A DNA stretch of 6,750 nucleotides from Thermoproteota archaeon (GCA_011042755.1 DRBY01000123.1:1-6750), one strand, 5' to 3'. Counted from the stretch's first letter, positions 1-5,750 are shown. The notes: generated by a model from the letters alone, not told the origin. Program-made: numbers and translations.

Positions 1-446
1 CTCAGGCCACCGCGCTTGAGCTCTATCTCGCTACGCAGGGCCTCGAGAAACTCTGCTTTTACTCTCACGCACGCCCTCTCGGGGATGAACTCTGCAAATC
101 TCGGCGGATGGCCCACCCTGATGGGCTCCATCTCCGGGATCTCGGCTAAGGAGATCACGTAATCTCCCACTTCGAACTCCTTAGCTGGTCTCCAGACGAT
201 ACCTCCTGGGGTCAGAACCGGGAGGGGGTGATCCTCAGTCAGCCTCAGGGACTTGCCGCTCTCGGTCTTGATTTCAATCAGCCTGTTAACCTCGCGGCTG
301 CTGAAGCCCGCTACCTGGATAGCCTCCAGCTCTAGGGTTCGCGGGTTCACCGACAACACGAAGATGGGTTCTTCGTTCTCAACAAGCTCTCCTATTGGAA
401 CGAGCCCTCCATCCGCTGAGAGCACCAGAGAATCGTACGTCAGGCA
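1..446 (-). other. Intein, N-terminal splicing region (partial)
   Basis: Cys344 of the host ATPase opens a stretch with the hallmarks of a Hint-domain intein. Block A reads CLTYDSLVLSADGG, followed by LVPIGEL, close to the CLxxDTxVLxxDG...IxEL consensus. Block B is LRLTEDHPLPV: the TxxH motif has Thr at intein residue 70 (codon 239-237) and His at 73 (codon 230-228), where the His assists the first N-S acyl shift. VGDYV at intein residues 93-97 matches the usual end of the N-terminal splicing half. Residues about 100-148 leave the Hint core and may enter a linker or a homing endonuclease. The C-terminal blocks F and G (ending His-Asn before Cys, Ser or Thr) and any LAGLIDADG motifs lie outside, so I cannot say whether it is a mini-intein, a full homing intein, or one half of a split intein. 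Confidence 0.92.
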
Positions 447-1475
447 GTACTTGAACCAGTCGTTGAACTCAGGCACGATGAAGTTGTACTTCAGCCCCTC
501 GTAGGCTTGGCCCAGCCTTATGAACTTGGCTGGCGTCATACCGCCGCAGTACCTGTTCCTCCCCGGCAGCCCGTGGGCGGGTATTGACCTCCTATCGTCC
601 CCGAGGATCATCGCGGCTATTGAGAAGCTCTTGCCGGTTCCCGGCTCTCCGAACAGGGCCAGGTTGAACCCGGTCCTCATGGTCACCCTGCCCGTCGTCG
701 CGGAGATCACGGGAGCGTCGGCTATCGAGTACTGCTGAGCTATCGCGAGCAGGATGTCGTAGTACAGGAGCCTCCCGAATGTGGAGCTGAGCCTCTCAGC
801 CAGCTTCGCGGCTGAGAATGTCTTGCCGAACTCAGCCACTTCCTCAAATCTCACGTCCAGAACCTCCCTAAGGTGTCTCTGGAACTCAGACTCCATGCGC
901 ATTATCTCAGGCATCTCGAGTTTGGCCGCGGAATCGAACCTCTTGTACTCGCTCAGCAGCTCTTCTATGCAGGATTTGATTGGCTTAAGGGCTTCCTCGA
1001 GCCTGCAGATCCTGCCGTCCGGTAGCCTATAGGCTAGCCCGACTTCTAGGAGCCACCTCACGAACTCCTTTGAGTACGGCACTCCCTCTACCTTGAGCTT
1101 AGCCTCAAACTCTCGCTCGGTAAGTCCATCCTTGGCAGAGATTAGCACATCGAGGGCCTTGAGGCCAGCTTCCCTCCAGAGGTGCGCCGTCTCCCTGACC
1201 GCAGACTCGACCGAGTACCAAGATCCCTCTGCCTTGAGCTCGCTGCCCCTAACGGTGTAATACCTGCCGCAGAACAGGAAGTCTTCCCCAAGGCCCAACT
1301 CTTCGAGGAACTTGGAAAGTTCCTCGTCCGTTATCGTCTTTGCGGACTGCCAGACCTTCTCATCGTCTATCTCTTTTCCAAAGTAGTTCGCGACTCTCTT
1401 GATGATCAGGTACCTCTCCCATGCCTTCGTGCCCCTCCTCCTGCCCCTGCCTCTCCGTCGCCGAAGAATACCCAT
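1..1475 (-). CDS. P-loop ATPase of unrecognised family, interrupted by an intein (3' end outside window)
   Basis: The reading frame is open from ATG 1475 to the left edge, 491 codons with no stop. Residues 4-14 are very Arg-rich. Residues about 104-158 look like a winged helix-turn-helix, and 160-230 are helical and charged. The Walker A motif GEPGTGKS is at 276-283, on a typical strand-loop-helix (NLALF before it). Residues 330-337 (YNFIVPEF) look like a Walker B strand with a Glu but Pro where Asp is usual. Right after WFKY (340-343) an intein begins at Cys344, so the rest of the ATPase must lie beyond the window. Inteins favour such conserved nucleotide-binding sites. The start is set by AGGAGGAG 8 nt upstream of the ATG. 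The gene follows the 1517-2830 gene by 41 nt on the same strand, probably in one operon. I cannot name the family; AAA+ or another P-loop NTPase group are both possible, and any function is unknown. Confidence 0.85.
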   Translation of the reverse strand, partial: MGILRRRRGRGRRRGTKAWERYLIIKRVANYFGKEIDDEKVWQSAKTITDEELSKFLEELGLGEDFLFCGRYYTVRGSELKAEGSWYSVESAVRETAHLWREAGLKALDVLISAKDGLTEREFEAKLKVEGVPYSKEFVRWLLEVGLAYRLPDGRICRLEEALKPIKSCIEELLSEYKRFDSAAKLEMPEIMRMESEFQRHLREVLDVRFEEVAEFGKTFSAAKLAERLSSTFGRLLYYDILLAIAQQYSIADAPVISATTGRVTMRTGFNLALFGEPGTGKSFSIAAMILGDDRRSIPAHGLPGRNRYCGGMTPAKFIRLGQAYEGLKYNFIVPEFNDWFKYCLTYDSLVLSADGGLVPIGELVENEEPIFVLSVNPRTLELEAIQVAGFSSREVNRLIEIKTESGKSLRLTEDHPLPVLTPGGIVWRPAKEFEVGDYVISLAEIPEMEPIRVGHPPRFAEFIPERACVRVKAEFLEALRSEIELKRGGL

Positions 1476-1483
1476 CCTGTTAA

Positions 1484-1491
1484 CTCCTCCT
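1484..1491 (-). promoter_or_regulatory. Strong Shine-Dalgarno of the intein-bearing ATPase gene
   Basis: The minus strand reads AGGAGGAG followed by an 8-nt spacer and ATG at 1475. This fixes the start of the ATPase. It also fits an internal operon gene, because in many crenarchaea distal genes use a Shine-Dalgarno while first genes are leaderless. An earlier ATG at 1501 is in another frame and lacks such a site. Confidence 0.8.
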
Positions 1492-1516
1492 GGTAGAACA
1501 TTTTCACGTTTCCACG

Positions 1517-2830
1517 TCAGGGCGTGAACCCCGTGGGTGGAGTTGTAAGCATTCCATCTGAGCCCTCTGAGGTGAACCAGATTTCTGCAAAAGCTATCAC
1601 CGGCTTGCCCTGGCTTGGGATCTCACAGTAAAATCTTCCACCACCCTCGTCCTGCATTCTCACCTTGAGCCACTCCCCAGCGAGCCTCCCCTCCTCATCG
1701 ACCGTCGAGTACCAGAGGTCCACGTTCCTCACGATCGTCCCTCTTGCGTTCAGCTTGAGCGAGGCTCGGATGGATCCGTCAGCTGACTCCATGGTTAGGT
1801 CGCCTATGCGAGGGAGCGGAGAACCCGTCACTACATGCTTGAGGAAGATCCTCCACGCAAAGCTGGCCTGCGGCACGGACTCGAGTTCGGCCCCTCTCTC
1901 ATCCAGAATGACCGCGATCAGCGGAGCATGGTCCTTGGAATCATAGGTCAAGCCCAGCGGTCCTGGTGACTCTGAGGCCCCGAAAACGACCATTAGATCT
2001 CCCTCGAGAGACGAGGCCACTGTCTTTGGATCGTAGCATTCTAGGAAGGTCTTCCTCTGATCCTCCGAGAGTGTGGACAGGGCTTCCCTAACTGACTCGA
2101 TAAATGGGCCGCCCTCAGTCAGTTCCATGGCGCTCTTTAAGTCCCAAGCCGGGATCGATCTCACTGCCACGGCCACTATCCTAGGATCAGCGTTCGCCGC
2201 GAGAACAGCCCCCCAGGCAGATATCCCACTACCTGAGACTACGAACTTTGTCGGATGCGTGTGAGCGACCGTATTCACGAGGGTTGCGGCTCTCATTATC
2301 GAGCTAGCCACCGCGTAGATCAGAACGTCTGAGGGCTTGCCGGAAGAGCGGAACTCTGATATGGAGCTTACTAAGAGTTCTTCCACGCTCTTACCGCTCA
2401 ACACAGAGTCCGGAGGGACATCGTAGAGCAGCAGTACCGGAACTCCAGACTCTACCGCGGCCCTCAGCCCGTACATCTCCAGAAAGGTCTCGTTGAACGA
2501 GGCTGGACCAGAGCCCGCGAGAAATATCGCTGCGTACTCCTCCTTGGCGACCATAGGCTCAACGAGTATTGCTCGATGGTTCCAGGTATTCCCCATCCAA
2601 CTAACGCTGTCAAATCTGAGGACGGTAATCGCTACGCCCATGTCCTCGTAGATCAGGGGTTCTCTGGCCCCCACCACGACGTTCAGGGTGTCATTCCTCA
2701 AGATCTCCTCCATGTCGAAGTAGAGAGAGCCAACCCTGAACTCCTGCTCGTGCCTAGGCAAGATGAAGACCGCGAGACCGGCTACGATTGCGAGAACTAT
2801 AGCAGCCGCGATGAAACGCTTGTACCTCAT
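1517..2830 (-). CDS. Membrane-anchored PhoPQ-activated protein (PqaA)-like alpha/beta-hydrolase homologue, probably inactive
   Basis: The 437-residue protein starts with a signal anchor (two basic residues, then hydrophobic residues 6-24), so the rest should be outside the cytoplasm. Family-like landmarks are TWNHRAILVEP at 82-92 (the W-x-H strand), the strand and loop AAIFLAGSG at 100-108, the elbow region KFVVSGSGISAWG at 195-207 followed by ANADPRI, and FLKHVVTGSPLPRI at 329-342. A C-terminal beta-sandwich-like part follows (345-437). These match the layout of PhoPQ-activated pathogenicity-related proteins (PF10142). Where that family has G-A-S-K-R-G-W, this protein has G-S-G-I-S-A-W, so the usual nucleophile position looks like Gly202. 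I also see no clear Asp around 284-290 or His around 308-320. It may be a binding or structural protein. The start is supported by a TATA box 27 nt upstream. The family call is from memory of motifs and is moderately sure. Confidence 0.65.
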   Translation of the reverse strand: MRYKRFIAAAIVLAIVAGLAVFILPRHEQEFRVGSLYFDMEEILRNDTLNVVVGAREPLIYEDMGVAITVLRFDSVSWMGNTWNHRAILVEPMVAKEEYAAIFLAGSGPASFNETFLEMYGLRAAVESGVPVLLLYDVPPDSVLSGKSVEELLVSSISEFRSSGKPSDVLIYAVASSIMRAATLVNTVAHTHPTKFVVSGSGISAWGAVLAANADPRIVAVAVRSIPAWDLKSAMELTEGGPFIESVREALSTLSEDQRKTFLECYDPKTVASSLEGDLMVVFGASESPGPLGLTYDSKDHAPLIAVILDERGAELESVPQASFAWRIFLKHVVTGSPLPRIGDLTMESADGSIRASLKLNARGTIVRNVDLWYSTVDEEGRLAGEWLKVRMQDEGGGRFYCEIPSQGKPVIAFAEIWFTSEGSDGMLTTPPTGFTP

Positions 2831-2856
2831 CCAAGGACTAATCTAACCTCCCGGCG

Positions 2857-2862
2857 TATAAA
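2857..2862 (-). promoter_or_regulatory. Archaeal TATA box for the PqaA-like gene
   Basis: The minus strand reads CCTTTATACG with TTTATA at 2862-2857, 27 nt before ATG 2830, and a purine-rich BRE-like stretch precedes it. This places the start site at or next to the ATG, giving a leaderless transcript. The box lies in the 48-nt gap after the nuclease stop, so this gene can be transcribed separately from the upstream nuclease. A GGGAGG is present but lies about 17 nt from the ATG, too far to act well. Confidence 0.7.
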
Positions 2863-2878
2863 GGCAACCTCGCGACCT

Positions 2879-3787
2879 TCAGCCGTACCTCGCAGCCTCT
2901 TCGGCGAGCTTAACTACTCGCGCTGCGGTTGACCTATCGAGTCCTGCATCTTTCAGCCTCTTAACGCCAGCAGAGATCACGTCTCTCAGAGTTACAATGC
3001 CCCTACTCACTAGCGCCCTCCAGCCCTCTTCCGGAATGTCGATAGCCGTCACTGGGTACAGCCCCGTGGAGTCCACCAGCTCCCTGAGCCCCGCGCCTCT
3101 CGGGAGATCCCAGCCCGTGAGCATCAGGCCCACGCACGAGGCGTATCTCGCGGCCGCCGTAGTGAATCGAGTGTTTGTGAACAGCCACGCTCCATCAAAG
3201 TGATCCTCTAGGTCGAGAAATCGAGCGTACGTGTACATGGCGGGCTTCAGATCTGTGTAAACCCCCTGCTCGTGGTGGAACTTGCACTCGACCATTATCC
3301 TGCCGCGCTCGCCCTCGAGGGCGATGTCTACCTCCTGCTCGACGCACCTCCCCTGATAAACGACTCCAATCCCAAGCACGCGGTACCCGTGGGCAGCAAG
3401 GACTCTGGCGACGTACTTCTCGAATGGGTAGCCCGTGGGCCCGAGGCGCATTATGGCGCGCTTGAGGTCATACCTTACGCCTAGCCCGGGCCTCCTCAGC
3501 TCCCGCAGGTGTCTCAGCGCGAGATCTAACAGCTCCCTGGTGCTGATCCCGTCGTAAATTTCCGATTCTACTCTTGAGATTATCTCATTCGCCAGGCTTG
3601 CATCCGCGCCCGCGCGAATTAGGGATCTCCTGATCTTCCTCGGATCGAACTCCTCGAGTTCTCCCGTGGCCTTTCTGACCCTCACCGGGTGTCTGTGGTG
3701 CAAACGCTTATCACAATTTCCCAGAGGGTGGAACAAGCAATTGGCGCGAGAGTCTAGGATAACGCTTTTCTTTTCAAAAAATTGCAT
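2879..3787 (-). CDS. ATP-cone / Mrr-like restriction endonuclease / helix-hairpin-helix fusion protein
   Basis: Three domains are visible in 302 residues. An ATP-cone occupies about 35-115: VRVRKATGELEEFDPRKI has the typical V-x-K-x-x-G-x-x-x-x-F-D-x-x-K-I opening, and the domain is known as a nucleotide-binding regulator in ribonucleotide reductases and NrdR. A PD-(D/E)XK nuclease of the Mrr type follows at about 118-225, with GYPFEKYVARVL (Glu123), EVDIAL (Asp154) and MVECKF (Glu167-x-Lys169), so the catalytic set looks intact. The C-terminus (254-300), GIVTLRDVISAG then AGLDRSTAARVV, resembles a DNA-binding helix-hairpin-helix. The natural reading is a DNA nuclease gated by ATP or dATP, in defence or repair; the substrate is unknown. 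ATG 3787 has a TATA-like box about 26 nt upstream. The first 34 residues resemble no domain, and GTG 3685 would start exactly at the ATP-cone, so the start is uncertain. Confidence 0.88.
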   Translation of the reverse strand: MQFFEKKSVILDSRANCLFHPLGNCDKRLHHRHPVRVRKATGELEEFDPRKIRRSLIRAGADASLANEIISRVESEIYDGISTRELLDLALRHLRELRRPGLGVRYDLKRAIMRLGPTGYPFEKYVARVLAAHGYRVLGIGVVYQGRCVEQEVDIALEGERGRIMVECKFHHEQGVYTDLKPAMYTYARFLDLEDHFDGAWLFTNTRFTTAAARYASCVGLMLTGWDLPRGAGLRELVDSTGLYPVTAIDIPEEGWRALVSRGIVTLRDVISAGVKRLKDAGLDRSTAARVVKLAEEAARYG

Positions 3788-3810
3788 TCGTAGGTAGATC
3801 TTCTAAACGA

Positions 3811-3816
3811 TTTTAA
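3811..3816 (-). promoter_or_regulatory. TATA-like box between the nuclease and the 3856 gene, possibly bidirectional
   Basis: The minus strand reads GGTTAAAATC with TTAAAA at 3816-3811, its centre about 26 nt from the nuclease ATG at 3787, consistent with a leaderless start. Read on the plus strand the same bases give TTTTAA about 40 nt before ATG 3856, so the box could also serve the divergent gene with a short leader. The whole 3757-3830 stretch is AT-rich compared with its surroundings. Confidence 0.5.
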
Positions 3817-3855
3817 CCTCGCAGGTAGCATCACCATGAGCTATCCGGCGGGGGG

Positions 3856-4200
3856 ATGGATTTGCTGCCATTTGGGTGGGCGAGAGACTACATGCTCCGA
3901 CTCATTCGTGAGCTGAAGAGTATTGCGAGGTCTTCTGACCCGTGGATAGGAGCCGAGAATTCGGAAGCGGCGGTAATAACGGCGCTGCTGCTGGATGCGA
4001 TAGAAATAGTCGTATCTGGAGTGGCCTACAGGATATCCGACCTGCCTCCCGAGGTAAGAGAAGAGCTCGAGTTCAAGCTGAGCAAGGCGCTCGCCTTAGT
4101 GCAGTCCTCCCTCAACAGTAACTCGTCAGGAGGACTCAGACCCGCTCAGGGCCCTCTCCCTGAAGTCCTTAACCAGAGTGGCAGAGAATATGACGAGTGA
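3856..4200 (+). CDS. Small helical protein of unknown function
   Basis: I do not recognise this 114-residue protein. It is mostly helical: an amphipathic basic helix at 9-26 (ARDYMLRLIRELKSIAR), a hydrophobic helix at about 36-56 (AVITALLLDAIEIVVSGV), then a charged helix at 64-86 after DLPPEV. It has no clear membrane segment or catalytic motif. Codon use matches the neighbours. The last 25 residues (from about 90) are low in structure and lie over the 3' end of the opposing gene at 4126-4521, so that tail may be weakly constrained. The upstream run GGCGGGGGG directly abuts ATG 3856; TTG 3862 would give that purine run a normal Shine-Dalgarno spacing and is an alternative start. Confidence 0.6.
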   Translation: MDLLPFGWARDYMLRLIRELKSIARSSDPWIGAENSEAAVITALLLDAIEIVVSGVAYRISDLPPEVREELEFKLSKALALVQSSLNSNSSGGLRPAQGPLPEVLNQSGREYDE

Positions 4201-4521
4201 CTGCAGCCTGTCTGGGTTGAGGGAATCTCCCCAGACCTCGCCGGTGATCAGGAGGTCTCCCGCCGGGTCGCACCCATACTTAACGTGACTCATGCTCGGG
4301 TTCTGCTCCAAGAGCCAGCGCTCAAATCCCTTTACGGGAGTCGGAGGGTCTGAGTTAGCGTATATCTCGATCCTGTCTCTTTCCTCGTCTATGACCAGAA
4401 ACACCTTCACAGTGTAGCCTTCAAGGCCAAATATCAGCAGGAAGGTCCCCTCCTGGGGTTCGACAAACTTCAGATCGGTTTGCTCAAGCAGAGAGCGAAC
4501 CTTACTCACGAGTCCACTCAT
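4126..4521 (-). CDS. YbjN / type III secretion chaperone-like small protein
   Basis: The 131-residue protein has an alternating pattern seen in the YbjN and CesT-like chaperone fold. There is an N-terminal helix (VSKVRSLLEQ), a strand pair (GTFLLIFGLEGYTVKVFLVI, 25-44), another strand with an ERDRIEIYA turn, a helix FERWLLEQNP (67-76), then HVKYGCDPAGDLLITGEV (79-96), and a long final helix (103-125). The phrase LLEQN...YGCDxxGDL resembles the family's LL..N....yg.d..G.l pattern. I infer a soluble protein-binding role, with no partner known. GGGGG lies 6 nt before ATG 4521. A TATA-like box at 4562-4567 would give a leader of about 15-20 nt. The 3' end overlaps the convergent gene at 3856-4200 by 75 bp. 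The fold assignment is a resemblance only. Confidence 0.65.
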   Translation of the reverse strand: MSGLVSKVRSLLEQTDLKFVEPQEGTFLLIFGLEGYTVKVFLVIDEERDRIEIYANSDPPTPVKGFERWLLEQNPSMSHVKYGCDPAGDLLITGEVWGDSLNPDRLQSLVIFSATLVKDFRERALSGSESS

Positions 4522-4561
4522 TCATTTCCCCCGCGTGACCGGCAAACCCTACGCCGCGTGC

Positions 4562-4567
4562 TTTAAT
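4562..4567. promoter_or_regulatory. TATA-like box in the 72-bp divergent region, probably shared
   Basis: CTTTAATC at 4561-4568 is the only AT-rich patch between the two divergent genes. On the plus strand its centre is about 29 nt before GTG 4594, the leaderless spacing seen elsewhere in this window. On the minus strand it reads GATTAAAG, about 45 nt before ATG 4521, which would give a short leader carrying the GGGGG ribosome site. Confidence 0.5.
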
Positions 4568-4593
4568 CGTTTCCCTAAGAAGGGAGGGCAGCT

Positions 4594-5013
4594 GTGGTAG
4601 GCTTGCCCAAGTCGCTGAGCAAGATCACGCTAAGCCGCTCGCTGTTCGAGGCGCTGCTATCCGAGCTGCTGCAGAGCCCCGTGGAGAGGGCCGCGCTCCT
4701 GTTTGGGAGCGTGGAGGGAGACAGAGCCGTCGTTTCAAGAGGAGTGGTTGCCGTAAACGAGGAGGAGTCGCCGACGCACTTTCGCGTTGACCCCACGTTC
4801 CTCCTGAGAGTCCTAGAGGAGGCCGACGCTAGGGGGGAGGAGTTCGTTGGCTTGCTGCACGTCCACCCTGCGCCGCCGGAGCCGTCTGAAGAGGACTTGG
4901 AGTACATGGAGATCAACCCGGTGGTCTGGATAATAGCCTCGAGGTCCGGCGAGTACGCCGCGTACCAGCTCCTCAGTGGAGAGCTGAGGGGGGTCGAGAT
5001 AGAGCTCACGTGA
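4594..5013 (+). CDS. JAMM/MPN+ domain zinc metalloprotease (Mov34/PAD-1-like)
   Basis: The protein is 139 residues, essentially one JAMM domain, the usual size for stand-alone prokaryotic members. The zinc signature is complete: LHVHPAPPEPSEED places His89, His91 and Asp101 in the HxHPx(n)PSxxD motif, with Ser98 of the PS step. Glu31 (VERAALLFG) is the expected upstream catalytic Glu. SPTHFRVDP at 59-67 is a typical family segment. Such enzymes cut isopeptide or peptide bonds after ubiquitin-like modifiers (SAMPs in archaea) or sulfur-carrier proteins; which applies here cannot be told, as no ubiquitin-like gene or E1 is in the window. The chosen start is GTG 4594, with GGGAGGG 5 nt upstream and a TATA box about 29 nt upstream. 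It has its own promoter, divergent from the YbjN-like gene. Confidence 0.92.
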   Translation: MVGLPKSLSKITLSRSLFEALLSELLQSPVERAALLFGSVEGDRAVVSRGVVAVNEEESPTHFRVDPTFLLRVLEEADARGEEFVGLLHVHPAPPEPSEEDLEYMEINPVVWIIASRSGEYAAYQLLSGELRGVEIELT

Positions 5014-5021
5014 CCTCTGGC

Positions 5022-5657
5022 TCAGCTCAGACGCCAAGACGCTATCCACTCATGCAGAGCCGAGTGCATCATCTCTGCGGCGACCCCAGCTATGATAATC
5101 GCCATGAACCTCCCCAGGGCCCTCGTGCCGTTTACGCCGAGCACTCTCACCAGCTGGAGCGAGTACCTCAGCACCAGGTACGTGGTTACCACGACAATAA
5201 CTATCGCGGAGAGGAGAATCGCTATGCCGGCGACCCTGCTTCCCGTCTCTGCGGGCAGGCTCGCTGAGAGTATGATCAGCGTCGCGATCGTTCCGGGTCC
5301 GACCAGCAGGGGGGTCGCGAGTGGTACTACCGCCAGCTCCTCGCTCTCTAGCTGCCTGGTTCTCGGAACGCCCTTCAGCATATCCACCGAGATGACGAAG
5401 AGGAGTATGCTCCCACCGAACTTTAGGCTGGGCAGGCTGACTCCCACTGCCCTCAGGAACGTGTCTCCAGCCAGGGCGAAGACCGACATAATCGCGAACA
5501 CTGCTATAGACGCCGTTCTGACGATGTACCTCCTCTCCTCCATGCTCAAGTCTTCCGTTAGGCTTAGCATGGTGGGCACCACGCTGGGCGGGTTCAGTAT
5601 TGCGAAGATCTGAATCCAGGTCACTCCCACGAGTCTGATCAACTCAGCAGGGCTCAT
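5022..5657 (-). CDS. MarC family integral membrane protein
   Basis: The 211-residue length is that of the MarC (UPF0056) family. About six membrane helices can be seen, near 8-28, 46-66, 76-95, 108-131, 141-163 and 182-201. The family repeats are clear: FAILNPPSVVPTML at 18-31 (the NP...P motif) and its second-half counterpart ATPLLVGPGTIAT at 114-126, with KFGGSILLFVISVDML (79-94) between. MarC proteins are multi-pass inner-membrane proteins; an old link to multiple antibiotic resistance was not upheld and the transported substrate is unclear. The start at ATG 5657 has no Shine-Dalgarno (the sequence before it is pyrimidine-rich) but has a TATA box about 27 nt upstream, so it is probably leaderless. 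It converges on the JAMM gene with 8 bp between stops. Confidence 0.93.
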   Translation of the reverse strand: MSPAELIRLVGVTWIQIFAILNPPSVVPTMLSLTEDLSMEERRYIVRTASIAVFAIMSVFALAGDTFLRAVGVSLPSLKFGGSILLFVISVDMLKGVPRTRQLESEELAVVPLATPLLVGPGTIATLIILSASLPAETGSRVAGIAILLSAIVIVVVTTYLVLRYSLQLVRVLGVNGTRALGRFMAIIIAGVAAEMMHSALHEWIASWRLS

Positions 5658-5679
5658 CTTGGAGGACGCCCTTGTCCTG

Positions 5680-5687
5680 ATATAATT
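5680..5687 (-). promoter_or_regulatory. TATA box of the MarC-family gene
   Basis: The minus strand reads CAATTATATCAGG, its centre about 27 nt before ATG 5657. Together with the missing ribosome site this indicates a leaderless transcript. Confidence 0.7.
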
Positions 5688-5711
5688 GGGTCACGCCGCT
5701 CCGCCGGGTCA

Positions 5712-5719
5712 AACTTATT
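5712..5719 (+). promoter_or_regulatory. Weak TATA-like element for the transglutaminase gene
   Basis: AACTTATT is the only AT-rich patch before the plus-strand gene. A start site about 25 nt on would fall near 5741, just before TTG 5751. The match to a TATA box is poor. The opposing MarC promoter lies some 30 bp away, so the two may interfere. Confidence 0.35.
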
Positions 5720-5750
5720 GCCCGCTCGGTGGGCTGGGACAGGGATAGGA

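Noticed and set aside
253..1496. Several plus-strand frames of 72-104 codons at the left end
   Set aside because: All are antisense to the continuous intein-ATPase frame, which carries the Walker A and intein motifs.
2576..2932. 118-codon plus-strand open frame
   Set aside because: It lies antisense to the signal anchor and N-terminus of the PqaA-like gene and crosses that gene's promoter, and it has no domain-like pattern.
3836..3916. ATG at 3836 as a leaderless start near the TATA-like box
   Set aside because: Its frame (MSYPAGGWICC...) meets a stop after 26 codons and is not in frame with the 3856 gene.
4575..5009. 144-codon minus-strand open frame opposite the JAMM gene
   Set aside because: Its product is a Ser/Thr/Leu-rich low-complexity string with no motif, and the opposite strand encodes a complete JAMM domain. 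It is an antisense shadow.
5092..5613. 173-codon plus-strand open frame opposite the MarC gene
   Set aside because: It is the antisense of membrane helices with clear MarC motifs, and its own translation has no recognisable domain.
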